Positions 44,207 through 53,057 of a DNA stretch of 64,000 bases are shown one piece after another (the first letter of the stretch is position 1; every line of letters starts with the position of its first letter). The DNA is from Rhodoferax sp. (GTDB lineage: Bacteria > Pseudomonadota > Gammaproteobacteria > Burkholderiales > Burkholderiaceae_C). Both the position numbers and the translations under genes were made by a program. The notes under the pieces are model-generated. The model ran no database searches and had not been told where the DNA came from. It saw only the letters and a program-made list of their open reading frames with translations. The stretch is taken from the NCBI GenBank assembly GCA_031291305.1, contig JARLJH010000048.1, positions 186,001 through 250,000 of the forward strand, read 5' to 3'.

Positions 44207-44428
44207 TCAGTTTTTGCGTGGTTTGGATGTCCTATCCGGAGGCTGACTATCTTCCGCACTGCATGTCTTTTTAGATTGGCTGGTGGTGCCATCGTTGCAG
44301 ACAAAGTATTTCCCCAGGCAGTGTGAGACACCGCCTTTGCGACCAGAGCATGGGTAGTTGGTTGCTTGAGCGCTGGACGCCATGATGATGATGACAAAAA
44401 GGAAAAACGGTTTCATGTGAATTTTCAT
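44207..44428 (-). CDS. Small secreted cysteine-containing protein, co-transcribed with the repressor
   Basis: A 73-residue protein with a signal peptide (KPFFLFVIIIMASSAQA) and a compact mature part: YPCSGRKGGVSHCLG, FVCNDGTTSQSKKTC, four cysteines that could pair. Similar short secreted proteins are widespread in proteobacteria, without known function. The ATG at 44428 overlaps the upstream gene by four bases; an in-frame ATG at 44416 is an alternative. Followed by the operon terminator. Expression in the lysogen is expected. Confidence 0.72.
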   Translation of the reverse strand: MKIHMKPFFLFVIIIMASSAQATNYPCSGRKGGVSHCLGKYFVCNDGTTSQSKKTCSAEDSQPPDRTSKPRKN

Positions 44429-45021
44429 GAGCAATACGAACCACGCTTAGCCGTTGCAGATGGGTATTTTTTGTAAAACTCACACACCCATGGCCTGGGT
44501 TGAAGGTAAGGTACATCGAGAGATGCATAACTCATTTTCTGCAGATACGTCAGGGCCATCCAGTCAGCAGGAAGCTCGCTTCGTTTGAGTTCAACAATGG
44601 CCCAGTTCTTGCCGCTGGACTCGACTGCATTGAAACGTATCCATTCCAGCGTAGGCGCTTTTTTAAAGGCGTTTCGCGCTACGCGCATGGTGTCATCAGC
44701 TAACCCATTGAAGTCCTGAGAACTCCCCCACAATCCGCCCGTGTTAAAGGTAACCTCGACTCGGTACATGGGCGTATCAATAGGTTTGTTATTGACGTAT
44801 GCCAGAGAATTTGAGCAAATTTTCTGCACGCTTGATACCCCGATTTCGTCTTTTACCAGGGCTTCAATGGCAGGGGCGTCACTGTCGCCACATGCCGCAG
44901 CAGCGCTTTTTACCAAAACGTGAGTGCCGCTGCTGGCACGTTGCCAGCTCTGATAACCCCACGCCATGACCAGCAAAAGCAGAAAGCAAATAAGGGCCAA
45001 AGTTCTTGGTGCGATTTTCAT
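44425..45021 (-). CDS. Membrane-anchored hypothetical protein in the repressor operon
   Basis: A 198-residue protein with an N-terminal membrane anchor (LALICFLLLLVMAWGYQSW) and a periplasmic domain of about 170 residues with five cysteines. No family recognised. It starts six bases after the repressor stop and overlaps the small secreted gene, so the three genes form one lysogeny operon. Position and topology suggest lysogenic conversion or superinfection exclusion; this is inference. Confidence 0.75.
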   Translation of the reverse strand: MKIAPRTLALICFLLLLVMAWGYQSWQRASSGTHVLVKSAAAACGDSDAPAIEALVKDEIGVSSVQKICSNSLAYVNNKPIDTPMYRVEVTFNTGGLWGSSQDFNGLADDTMRVARNAFKKAPTLEWIRFNAVESSGKNWAIVELKRSELPADWMALTYLQKMSYASLDVPYLQPRPWVCEFYKKYPSATAKRGSYCS

Positions 45022-45027
45022 AACTGT

Positions 45028-45672
45028 TCACCATTCGTGAGTTGATGCGACGACCCGACCCAGAATTGATACGTCCTGTGACTTGGCCAGGTTGATGTCA
45101 TAGGGCGGGAAATTGGGGTTTTCACTGCTGAGTCTCAGGATGCCTTCGGGTAGCAGCTGGCAGTATTTCACAAGCAATTCATCATCCTGGCGCAACACGT
45201 AGGCATAGCCGCTTTTGGGGAGAGTCTGCCCGAGATCAATGAGCACCTTGTCGCCATCTGACAACTTGCCAGACATGGATTCCCCGGACACATCAATGAC
45301 TCGCAAGTTGGCTGGTGAAAGCCCTCGCTTATTGAGCCAGCGTCGGCTGAAACAAAGTCCCTCAACTTGTGACTCTGCATCATGACCATTAACGGCACCA
45401 GGACCGGCACTCGCGTAAGCATTGTGACGTGGGACAACGACAAAGCTGTCGTCATTGCCAGCGCTTCGGTTTCCAGTGACAACAAACAAAACGTCAACAC
45501 CTATCAAGTGCGCTGCAGCCAGATAAGCAGCATCAGGCATACGTCCACCGGACTCGTAGTTGAACTGGGACGTTTTGCTAACCCCCGCTTTTCTGCCGAA
45601 CTCTTCTTGACCAAGGCCGAGCCGTTGCCGTTCTAACTTGAGACGGTCGCCTATTTCAACATTCGTTGACAT
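45028..45672 (-). CDS. LexA/CI-type phage repressor
   Basis: A 214-residue repressor. An N-terminal helix-turn-helix (ERQRLGLGQEEFGRKAG, then VSKTSQFNYESGGR) is joined to an S24 peptidase domain with catalytic Ser in DVSGESMSGKLSDGD, Lys in ELLVKYCQLL and a plausible Ala-Gly cleavage site in YASAGPG. All parts for RecA-stimulated self-cleavage are present, so SOS induction is likely. The ATG at 45672 is preferred; a GTG at 45696 lies inside the operator repeats. Confidence 0.9.
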   Translation of the reverse strand: MSTNVEIGDRLKLERQRLGLGQEEFGRKAGVSKTSQFNYESGGRMPDAAYLAAAHLIGVDVLFVVTGNRSAGNDDSFVVVPRHNAYASAGPGAVNGHDAESQVEGLCFSRRWLNKRGLSPANLRVIDVSGESMSGKLSDGDKVLIDLGQTLPKSGYAYVLRQDDELLVKYCQLLPEGILRLSSENPNFPPYDINLAKSQDVSILGRVVASTHEW

Positions 45673-45694
45673 TTCGGTTGATGGTTCTTGTTTC

Positions 45695-45894
45695 ACTGTT
45701 AATCAACTGTTAACTAAAACCCGAGTATGTCACCAACAAACCGGCATGCATAGACCAGGGTTATGCCGATACCGACACCTTCTTTTGGAAATATTCAACA
45801 AAACAACAGTCAAAGCATTGCAATAGCCGTTTTGTTGAACTATGATTGCTAACAGTTCAATAAATGTTAATTAACTGTCCTGAGAGGTCAACAG
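45695..45894. promoter_or_regulatory. Early control region with repressor operator candidates
   Basis: ACTGTTAA occurs twice 11 bases apart (45695-45702, 45706-45713). On the right are its inverse TAACAGT (about 45850-45856) and the palindrome GTTAATTAAC (45866-45875) running into AACTGT. These flank the divergent repressor and early genes and are likely operators. A GAGAGG ribosome-binding site precedes the early gene at 45895. Confidence 0.62.
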
Positions 45895-46101
45895 ATGGCA
45901 ACTAATTCAGTAGCAGGTTCCACAAAGGTGAAAACGCCTGAAGAAGCCAAGCAGGCGCTCTATGCGAAGGGAATCACCCTGTCGCAGTTCGCTGCCAACC
46001 ATGGTTTTAAGTACCGCACCGTCTCGGAAGTGATACGTGGTGTGAACAAGGGGCTCTACGGCGAGGGCCACAACGTGGCTGTTGCCTTGGGATTGAAGTA
46101 A
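45895..46101 (+). CDS. Ner-like DNA-binding protein (BcepMu gp16 type)
   Basis: A 68-residue protein: KTPEEAKQALYAKGITLSQF, ANHGFKYRTVSEVIRGVNKG and HNVAVALGLK, a helix-turn-helix of the small early regulators of transposable phages. It probably tunes the early promoter, as Ner does in Mu. First gene of the rightward early operon. Confidence 0.82.
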   Translation: MATNSVAGSTKVKTPEEAKQALYAKGITLSQFAANHGFKYRTVSEVIRGVNKGLYGEGHNVAVALGLK

Positions 46102-46115
46102 CTCACTGGGAAATC

Positions 46116-46334
46116 ATGAACATCTCTGCAACCCTAACCGAAGGCCGCCATGACCAGCTGCTGGTGCTGCTGGATACCAGTGCGATGTCCCCGGCCGCAA
46201 CGCATCTTGCGTTCCTGCGAAAAGTAGCCACCAACGCACCCATTTCGGCCTACCGCGAGACGTATGCCCGCCAGGCGAGAGAGTTGGCAGGTCTGATTAT
46301 TCAGGCCGGTTGCCGCCCAGTTTTAGAAGGATAA
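46116..46334 (+). CDS. Hypothetical early phage protein
   Basis: A 72-residue protein, no family recognised. MNISATLTEGRHDQLLVLLD then helical AYRETYARQARELAGLII. It lies 14 bases after the Ner-like gene and directly abuts the next gene. Confidence 0.65.
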   Translation: MNISATLTEGRHDQLLVLLDTSAMSPAATHLAFLRKVATNAPISAYRETYARQARELAGLIIQAGCRPVLEG

Positions 46335-47366
46335 ATGATGACAAAAAAGCAAACAACCGAAGTAGTCGAGACCAATGTACGGACAGTGCGTACATTGGAT
46401 TTCACGGATGCTGACTCAGCGGCAGCCCAGGATTTGGGGATCATGATTGGCGGTGCCATCGGTGACCGGATTTCTCGGGCAGTGGTTTCCTACAACATGG
46501 CCGCAAGGCTTGCTGTTGAGGCTGGCTATCTGTTGCTGAGCGTGAAGGCCGAAACCGACGATGGGAAGTTCATCGCCAGTGTTGAGGCAATGGGATTGAC
46601 GCGCCAACGGTCGGCCGAGCTGATGCGTATGGCCAAGTTCACCACTATGCTTCCCGAAGCCCAGCGCGCCGAGCTTCTGACTCTGCCGAAGTCCAAAGTC
46701 CTGGCCCTCGCCAGCGCCGACTCGGCTGTCATTGAGCAGATGCTGGAAGACGGCGATGTATCTGACCTGGAAGACATGAGTGTGCGCGGCCTGCGTGATC
46801 GCATCCGCCAGTTGGAAGCCGGTGTGACTGATCTAGCGGTTGAGCGCGATACGGCCCTGGCCGACCTCAAGGCCGCAGAGAAGAGCGCCAAGCGCCGGGC
46901 GCGTGACGAAGAAGACTTTGGCGTGCCGATGGTGGTGGTCGATGCACGGGCAGAACTAGCAGCCCTGATCAAGAAGGCTGAACTGGCCATCACCTCGCTC
47001 TACCCGGTGGGCGTAGAAATCTACAACCTGACCACCCATGAGGAAGCCCGCGAATGGGTGGCCCCCAGCCTTCGGCTTGGACTGTCTGGCCTGCTGGCGG
47101 TGCGTGAGTTGGTGGACGGCAGCATCAAGAGCTATGTCGAGGCCATGGGTGAGTCAGCCCAGCGCCTGAAGTCTCAGCCGGATGTGCTGGCCTTCCTGGA
47201 CCCAACCGAGATCAAAGCGCTAGCCGAAGAGTGGGCGCGACTGACCGACACCCATAAATACGAATCCGATCTGCGCGTGCATGAGCGTGCTGCGGCCAAG
47301 CCTCGCGGCAAGGGTCGGCCAGCCAACGCACCAGAAGCACCCACAACTACCAGGAGCAGCAAATGA
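46335..47366 (+). CDS. Early phage protein with ParB/DUF3102-like character, unidentified
   Basis: A 343-residue protein. The first half resembles phage proteins that read environmental or replication cues (AARLAVEAGYLLLSVKAE, FIASVEAMGLTRQRSAELMR, LLTLPKSKVLALASAD). A central coiled coil follows (LRDRIRQLEAGVTDLAVERD). The C-terminus is rich in Lys/Pro/Ala. Function unknown. Overlaps the next gene by four bases. Confidence 0.7.
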   Translation: MMTKKQTTEVVETNVRTVRTLDFTDADSAAAQDLGIMIGGAIGDRISRAVVSYNMAARLAVEAGYLLLSVKAETDDGKFIASVEAMGLTRQRSAELMRMAKFTTMLPEAQRAELLTLPKSKVLALASADSAVIEQMLEDGDVSDLEDMSVRGLRDRIRQLEAGVTDLAVERDTALADLKAAEKSAKRRARDEEDFGVPMVVVDARAELAALIKKAELAITSLYPVGVEIYNLTTHEEAREWVAPSLRLGLSGLLAVRELVDGSIKSYVEAMGESAQRLKSQPDVLAFLDPTEIKALAEEWARLTDTHKYESDLRVHERAAAKPRGKGRPANAPEAPTTTRSSK

Positions 47367-47560
47367 AACCGCATAACACCAATCCAATCATGATTGACCA
47401 AGGTCGCAACACATGCTCCCCAGAGGAGTTGGCAGTTCTTGAAAAGCTGGGCCTGGAAGTTTCCCAAATGACCCCGTGGAACCCGTCTAAGAAAGGACGT
47501 GTCGAGCTCGCCCTGCAGGTTGCGGAACGTGAGGTCATAGCCCGGAAGGGCAATGTCTAA
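47363..47560 (+). CDS. Hypothetical small early protein
   Basis: A 65-residue protein, no family recognised. The stretch CSPEELAVLEKLGLEVSQM suggests a helical fold. Overlaps the upstream gene (ATGA) and lies 30 bases before the transposase gene. Confidence 0.65.
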   Translation: MKPHNTNPIMIDQGRNTCSPEELAVLEKLGLEVSQMTPWNPSKKGRVELALQVAEREVIARKGNV

Positions 47561-47590
47561 ACCTGACCACCAACCCAAACAGGTGACCCC

Positions 47591-49255
47591 ATGGGCGCAC
47601 TCCTCAAATTAACCAAAGACATCCGCCAGATGAGTGAAATTTCGGCGGCGTTGAACCCTGACCCATGGGCTAACGCCAGTGAAGAGGCTCGCCGGGTGGC
47701 TGGCTTGCGTGAATCCCTGATTGCGCCGCTGGTGGACCTGGTGAATGGCGGGGCCAGCATCAACCATGCAGCGGCGCTGCTCAAGTCGCAGCTGGATGCG
47801 GGCACGTCAGACCTGCGCACAAAACACCTGGTGGCCATGCTGGCGGGTGATGCGACGGTGGATGTGCTGAGCGTGCCCACCCTCAAGCGCTGGCTGAGCG
47901 GCTTCATCAAGGGCGGAAAGAATTCGTTGCTTCCCAAGCACACCGGGCGCGTGCGCCAGGCCTATGGCTGGGAAGAGCGCGCTGTGGACCTGTACAACCT
48001 GCCCGGCAAGCCGGGTTATGCCGACGTGTCTTCAAGGCTGATTCAAGAGGGGTTTAAAGACGCCACTGAGAGCCGGGTGAAACGCTACCTGAAGGCGCTG
48101 CCCGCTACGCTGGGCAAGTTCAGCGCAGACCGCATTGGCAAGCACCTGCACAAGCTGACGCGCCAGAAGTTTCAGCGCCGCAGCCTGGCCGAGGTGCTGG
48201 TGGGCGAGATTTATGCCGGCGACGGCCACACCGCCGACTGCTATGTGGCGCACCCGAACACGGGGAAACCGTTCCGGCCCGAGCTGACGGTGTTCATCGA
48301 CATCAAGAGCAGCTTCATATCGGGCTGGTGGATGAGTGAGAGTGAAAGCACGGTGTCCACCATGTTCGCTTTGAGCCACGCCATGCGCATGTTCAACCAT
48401 GTGCCTGCATGGGTGTATGTGGACCGGGGGCCGGGCTACCGCGCCCGGCTGCTGTCGGATGAAAGCACCGGCTTCTACAGCCGCTTTGACATTGGCCTGA
48501 TCGGCGCGCTGCCAGGCAACCCGCACGGCAAGGGCTGGATTGAGCGCTTCTTCCGCACTGTGCGCGACAAGCATGACAAGTTCTTTGCCGGTGGCCAGGT
48601 GTATTGCGGCGATGACATGGCCCCCGAGACCAACCGCCGTTTGAGTGCTGATCTGGCCATGGGGCGGCGGCAACTGCCTAGCCTGAAATCGTATGTGGAC
48701 AGCTTCACCGCCTGGCTGGAGCATTACCACGACCAGCCGCAGGACAAGCTCAATGGGCGCACACCCGCCCAGGTGTGGGCCGAGCTGACGCCGGTGCCAG
48801 TCGAGCTGAGCATGGATGCCATTGCCCGGCCACGCGAAGAGTGCACGGTGGGCCGCCAGACCGTGCGCCTGCACAACCGCTTCTATTACGCCGAGGCACT
48901 GGCACTGTTCGACGCGCAGAAGGTGGACGTGGAATACGACCTGCACCACGACAGCCATGTGTGGGTGTTTGACAAGAAGGGCCGCTTCATTGTTGAAGCC
49001 AAGCTCAACAACACGATTGGCGTGCTGCCCACCAGCCGCCTGGAAGAAGGCCGCGACCGCCGCCTGGCAGGCCAGCTCAAACGCCTGCAGCGCAAGGTGG
49101 ACGAGGCCACCCGCCGCCGCGACGACCCGGTGGATGCCACCAGCCAGGCTGCTGCCATCGAGTCCCTGGCACCCGCTGCACCCGCGCTGCCCGCACCGAC
49201 CACCCGTGATGACGATTTCAAGATTGACCTATTAACTTGGAGGAATGACCAGTGA
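47591..49255 (+). CDS. MuA-type DDE transposase
   Basis: A 554-residue transposase with helix-turn-helix-like N-terminal DNA-binding segments (VPTLKRWLSGFIKGGKN) and a retroviral-type catalytic core. The catalytic triad is visible as Asp in YAGDGHTADCY, Asp in WVYVDRGPGYRA and Glu in HGKGWIERFFR. A Mu-type C-terminal domain follows (NRFYYAEALALFDAQKVDVE), then a basic helix that may contact MuB. It cuts and joins the phage ends for integration and replicative transposition. Confidence 0.94.
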   Translation: MGALLKLTKDIRQMSEISAALNPDPWANASEEARRVAGLRESLIAPLVDLVNGGASINHAAALLKSQLDAGTSDLRTKHLVAMLAGDATVDVLSVPTLKRWLSGFIKGGKNSLLPKHTGRVRQAYGWEERAVDLYNLPGKPGYADVSSRLIQEGFKDATESRVKRYLKALPATLGKFSADRIGKHLHKLTRQKFQRRSLAEVLVGEIYAGDGHTADCYVAHPNTGKPFRPELTVFIDIKSSFISGWWMSESESTVSTMFALSHAMRMFNHVPAWVYVDRGPGYRARLLSDESTGFYSRFDIGLIGALPGNPHGKGWIERFFRTVRDKHDKFFAGGQVYCGDDMAPETNRRLSADLAMGRRQLPSLKSYVDSFTAWLEHYHDQPQDKLNGRTPAQVWAELTPVPVELSMDAIARPREECTVGRQTVRLHNRFYYAEALALFDAQKVDVEYDLHHDSHVWVFDKKGRFIVEAKLNNTIGVLPTSRLEEGRDRRLAGQLKRLQRKVDEATRRRDDPVDATSQAAAIESLAPAAPALPAPTTRDDDFKIDLLTWRNDQ

Positions 49256-50253
49256 GTACCCCCGCAACCGACACCCAGAACGCCCTGCCCGGCATGACCA
49301 GCGCGCCGACGGCATACACACCGCAAGACGCGTCCAAGGTGGACGCCATCAAGAAGTGGCTGGAAGACCGCAAGAAAAGCCGCGCCTGGCTGAGCAAGAA
49401 GGCCGACATTCCCAGCGGCACACTGAGCCAGATTCTGAGCGGCAAGTACATCAGCAGCCCGACACGTCAGCTCAACCAGATGTTGAGTGTGCTGGACGTG
49501 GAAGCTGATCGCCTCAAAGACGGCACGCCCGGCTACGTGAAGGGCAGCGTGCACAAGCTGATGGGCGTGGTGTGTGACCGCACCCGCAAGCACCAGAACT
49601 TCGGTGTCATCACCGGCTATGTGGGGGTGGGCAAAAGCCGCTTCTGCGCCGAGTACCGTGAGACCAACCCAATGACGCTGCTGGTCGAAGTCAGCCCCAA
49701 CATGACACCTGGCGTGCTGATGACCGAGCTGCTGGAGCAACTCAACAACGCGGTGCCTGCCGGGCTGGACCGCAAGTTCCGCGAGCTGGTGCGGGTGCTC
49801 AAGGGCACCAACTATGTGATCGTCGCTGATGAGGCCGAGAAGATGAGCAGCAGCGCGCTGGAGCACCTGCGCCGCCTGCGCGACATGGCCATGGTCGGCG
49901 TGGTGCTGGTGGGCACCGAGAAGCTCACCAGCCTGATCAAACCCCAGCACGGCCAGTTTGACCAGGTGCGCAGCCGGGTGGGCATGTGGCCCGAGACGAT
50001 CCAGCGCATCAGCCGCGATGATGCCGATGACATGGTGCGCGCCGCCCTGGCGGATGCTGGTGAGCTGACAGATGACGTGCTGGACACCCTGTGGGCATAC
50101 TGCGACGGCAGCGCCCGTGTGCTCAATGAAAACCTGGTGCCTGCCGTGCGTGACTACGGCATGGGCAGCTTGCCCCTGAACAGCCGCATGATTGAGAAGA
50201 TTGCCGCCAGCGTGCTGTTTATGACCAAGCCACGCGTTGAGGTGGCGAAATGA
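49252..50253 (+). CDS. MuB-type transposition ATPase
   Basis: A 333-residue AAA+ target-selection protein. An N-terminal lambda-like helix-turn-helix (KKADIPSGTLSQILSGKY) is followed by Walker A TGYVGVGKSRF and Walker B NYVIVADEAEKM. It delivers target DNA to the transposase and sets immunity. GTG start overlapping the transposase stop by four bases. Confidence 0.92.
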   Translation: MSTPATDTQNALPGMTSAPTAYTPQDASKVDAIKKWLEDRKKSRAWLSKKADIPSGTLSQILSGKYISSPTRQLNQMLSVLDVEADRLKDGTPGYVKGSVHKLMGVVCDRTRKHQNFGVITGYVGVGKSRFCAEYRETNPMTLLVEVSPNMTPGVLMTELLEQLNNAVPAGLDRKFRELVRVLKGTNYVIVADEAEKMSSSALEHLRRLRDMAMVGVVLVGTEKLTSLIKPQHGQFDQVRSRVGMWPETIQRISRDDADDMVRAALADAGELTDDVLDTLWAYCDGSARVLNENLVPAVRDYGMGSLPLNSRMIEKIAASVLFMTKPRVEVAK

Positions 50254-50816
50254 TCGCCGCAGCCAACGAACCTGGCCCCTTGCTGGCGTGCAGCGTTGTG
50301 ATCAGGATGCCAGATGGCTCACGCGGAGAGCACAACGGCCTGTACTACCACCGAATGGACGCGCTGGCTGAGGCGATGGACTTGTTTCCAGGTGCCAAGC
50401 TGATCAGCGTGTCGGGTGGAAAGTCCCGCATCGTGAGCCAGGCCCACACCTGCGATGCGCTGGGCGTGTGCAACAGCCGCCACTGCAGCGACGTGGGCGC
50501 TTGCCCAGACTATGACCCGTCGGCGTGTAACGACACGTCCTGCCAGGGGCATGCCGAGATTGCAGCCAAGGGACTTTGCCACTACAAACGCCCGCAACGC
50601 CGGTTTACGGACCGGCCAGGATGTGCCAGCGAGGCCTACCCGCAGCCGACCTACCCGTTTGCGCCGGGTGTGATCCAGCGACAACCTATAGGTGCGGCTG
50701 GTGAGTTCTGCGGCGCATCCGACCGTTTCCCGCTGAGCCTGTTTGACACGGCCGTGGTGTTGGTTGTGGTGCTGGTGCTAGTGCTGGCGGGACTGATCAT
50801 GGGGGGTGCCGAATGA
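50250..50816 (+). CDS. Hypothetical early protein, cysteine-rich with C-terminal membrane helix
   Basis: A 188-residue protein with about 12 cysteines between residues 60 and 155 (CDALGVCNSRHC, CPDYDPSACNDTSC) and a C-terminal helix (AVVLVVVLVLVLAGLIMGG). The cysteine spacing suggests metal binding; no family is recognised. It overlaps its neighbours by four bases on both sides, so it is translated with MuB. Confidence 0.72.
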   Translation: MIAAANEPGPLLACSVVIRMPDGSRGEHNGLYYHRMDALAEAMDLFPGAKLISVSGGKSRIVSQAHTCDALGVCNSRHCSDVGACPDYDPSACNDTSCQGHAEIAAKGLCHYKRPQRRFTDRPGCASEAYPQPTYPFAPGVIQRQPIGAAGEFCGASDRFPLSLFDTAVVLVVVLVLVLAGLIMGGAE

Positions 50817-51421
50817 CGCACGAAATGAACTGCCCCGTATGCGGCACCGGCCTGAGCATGGCCCACCTGCTGGTCAATGCGGATGACAGGGCTGCCGTAG
50901 TGCGCCTGCTGGCCCTGAGCACACCTTTAGGCGCTGCGGTAGGCCGCTACATCAGCCTGTTCACCCCGCCCAAGACCAGCCTGACGCTGCGCAAGCAGGT
51001 GCGCATCGTGCTGCAGCTGCTGCCCGATCTGGAGCGCCGCGCCATCACGCACCGTGGGCGCGATTGGTCGGTGCCTCTGAAGGTGTGGGAGGCAGGCATT
51101 GACCAGATGCTGGCGGCACGCGATGCGGGCAAGCTGGATTTGCCCATGAAGGGGCACGCCTACCTCTACACGATTCTGATGAGCCTGGCTGACAAGACCG
51201 AAGCTGTTGCCGAGACCCAGCACGAAGCCCAGCGCCGCACGTCTGCAGCCACCTTCCAGGTGCGCGGCCAGACCTTGCCCATGGGCCAGGCGCTGGACCA
51301 GGTGTTTGGCGATGTTGACCCCACGCTGGCCCGGCTGGATGCCGAGGCAGGAAAAGCCGCGCCGGTGCCCGACTCGGCGCGTGCGCTGCTGCAGAACCTG
51401 AAGCAAGGCAAGAAAGCCTGA
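50813..51421 (+). CDS. Hypothetical early phage protein with N-terminal CxxC
   Basis: A 202-residue protein beginning MTHEMNCPVCGTGLSMAHL, one half of a zinc ribbon. The middle (AVGRYISLFTPPKTSLTLRK) and the helical remainder occur in early regions of transposable phages. Function unknown. Confidence 0.72.
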   Translation: MTHEMNCPVCGTGLSMAHLLVNADDRAAVVRLLALSTPLGAAVGRYISLFTPPKTSLTLRKQVRIVLQLLPDLERRAITHRGRDWSVPLKVWEAGIDQMLAARDAGKLDLPMKGHAYLYTILMSLADKTEAVAETQHEAQRRTSAATFQVRGQTLPMGQALDQVFGDVDPTLARLDAEAGKAAPVPDSARALLQNLKQGKKA

Positions 51422-51452
51422 ACCCCAATTTTTAACTGAGAAGGAACAGATC

Positions 51453-52076
51453 ATGACTGAACAAAAAGAAACCGTGCCCGCTGGCTACTGGAAGGACGCC
51501 AATGGCTCCTTGGTGCCCGTGTCGAAGATAAAGGAAATCGACAAGCTGCGCCACCAATGCGTGACTGGCCTGGCCGAGGCAGCTAAGAAGGCCAGCGCCG
51601 ACTTGCTGGCTTTCAAGCTCTGTGCCATGCAGGAAGTCCAGTCTTTCATTGAGACCAGCCTGGACCAATATGACGTGAAGCAAGGCGGTAAAAAGGGTAA
51701 CGTCTCGCTGGAGTCGTTTGATGGTCGCTACAAGATCAAACGCACCATGCAGGACACCATCGTGTTTGATGAGCGCCTGCAGGCCGCCAAGGCACTGGTG
51801 GACGAATGTGTGAAGGTCTGGAGCAAGGGCAGCAATGACAACATCAAAGTGCTGGTCAACAACGCCTTCCAGGTGGACAAGGCCGGGGCGGTGAACGTGG
51901 GCCGCATCCTGAACCTGCGCACGCTCAAGATTAACGATGAAAAGTGGCAGCGCGCCATGGCGGCCATTGGTGACAGCATGAAGGTGCACAGCACCAAGCC
52001 TTACATCCGGTTCTATGAACTCGATGAGCAGGCGGGTGACTACTTGCCTATTTCTTTGGATGTGGCGGCGTTATGA
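51453..52076 (+). CDS. DUF3164 phage protein
   Basis: A 207-residue protein of DUF3164: AGYWKDANGSLVPVSKIKE, GNVSLESFDGRYKIKR and the end YIRFYELDEQAGDYLPISLD. The family sits near transposase and MuB in Mu-like phages; a host-nuclease or replication role has been suggested for relatives, not shown here. AAGGAACAG lies before the start. Confidence 0.87.
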   Translation: MTEQKETVPAGYWKDANGSLVPVSKIKEIDKLRHQCVTGLAEAAKKASADLLAFKLCAMQEVQSFIETSLDQYDVKQGGKKGNVSLESFDGRYKIKRTMQDTIVFDERLQAAKALVDECVKVWSKGSNDNIKVLVNNAFQVDKAGAVNVGRILNLRTLKINDEKWQRAMAAIGDSMKVHSTKPYIRFYELDEQAGDYLPISLDVAAL

Positions 52077-52417
52077 GCACACCCTCCACAAACCAGGAGA
52101 CAGTAGTGACCGTGACATTTCAGGACCACGGACAGGACTTTCTTGAGTGGGATATCAAGGACATGACTGTTGTTGGTTGTCGGCCATTCCAGGCCTGGGT
52201 CTGGGTTGGCAAGAAAGTACACACCATGCCAACGCTGCCGATGCAGCAGATTGTGATCATCAACGAGGCAGGGGAACCTCGACCAATCAGATATCCGGTC
52301 GTAAAGATCAAGCCGCAAAGTTGCAAAAAGCTCTCAAGACCGGTGCTGAATAGCAAAGTAGTGACCCGTGGTGCCCAGGCCCTGCTGGCCAAGTACAAGA
52401 ACGGAGCCACATCGTGA
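52073..52417 (+). CDS. Hypothetical early phage protein
   Basis: A 114-residue protein, mostly beta by pattern (TVTFQDHGQDFLEWDIKDM, QIVIINEAGEPRPI). No family recognised. Overlaps both neighbours by four bases. Confidence 0.65.
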   Translation: MSTPSTNQETVVTVTFQDHGQDFLEWDIKDMTVVGCRPFQAWVWVGKKVHTMPTLPMQQIVIINEAGEPRPIRYPVVKIKPQSCKKLSRPVLNSKVVTRGAQALLAKYKNGATS

Positions 52418-52707
52418 GCAACGAACTACCTATGACCGACACAATGGTCGAATTTATTGAAGCCCTCACCTTTTGGCACACAACCAAGGTCACCAGACTG
52501 CGTGGCATTCAGGATGAAGTCAAAGAAGGCACGGGACTTAGATTGGGGTCAGCATCATCTGACATAGCGACGATGTCGAAGAGGGAGGCGGCATTTTTCC
52601 AAGCGGGCATGGAAGCCGTATTGGTGGAGCTCGGAAAGCTTCCGTTCACCGTTAATCGCAACGATGAAGATGACGACTCCGTCGATGAGTTTGGGGCCAC
52701 ATCATGA
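52414..52707 (+). CDS. Hypothetical early phage protein
   Basis: A 97-residue helical, acidic protein (FIEALTFWHTTKVTRLRGIQ; ending NRNDEDDDSVDEF). No family recognised. GTG start, overlapping neighbours by four bases. Confidence 0.62.
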   Translation: MSNELPMTDTMVEFIEALTFWHTTKVTRLRGIQDEVKEGTGLRLGSASSDIATMSKREAAFFQAGMEAVLVELGKLPFTVNRNDEDDDSVDEFGATS

Positions 52708-53057
52708 ATGCGACCAATCTCAAACAGCTGGCAGTAATTTCTGCCATGGCAGGCAGACTCTGTGCTGATATTTCCGCTTTCAATTGCGCGCATGGTGGCA
52801 GTCAAAAGCCGATCGACCTTACCCAAGCCACACCGCGCCCGGTCAGGCTTCAGATGAATACGAAAGGTGCCTGGCGCGACGTGCTTGACTTTGACTGTGC
52901 TGATGAAGATCGGGTCAAGACAGCAGCCGAGCTGCTATTTCGGGGCGACAAGCGGGTCACATTGCGGGTGATCGCTCCAAAGCTGCCCGGCCCGCCGCTG
53001 ATGTGCTGGTCTGATGCCACGGGCTGGCGGCTGTGGGGAGATCGCCATGGCAACTAG
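52704..53057 (+). CDS. Hypothetical early phage protein
   Basis: A 117-residue protein with no recognised family. Visible: RPVRLQMNTKGAWRDVLDF and PLMCWSDATGWRLWGD. It overlaps the next gene by 11 bases in another frame. Confidence 0.6.
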   Translation: MNATNLKQLAVISAMAGRLCADISAFNCAHGGSQKPIDLTQATPRPVRLQMNTKGAWRDVLDFDCADEDRVKTAAELLFRGDKRVTLRVIAPKLPGPPLMCWSDATGWRLWGDRHGN

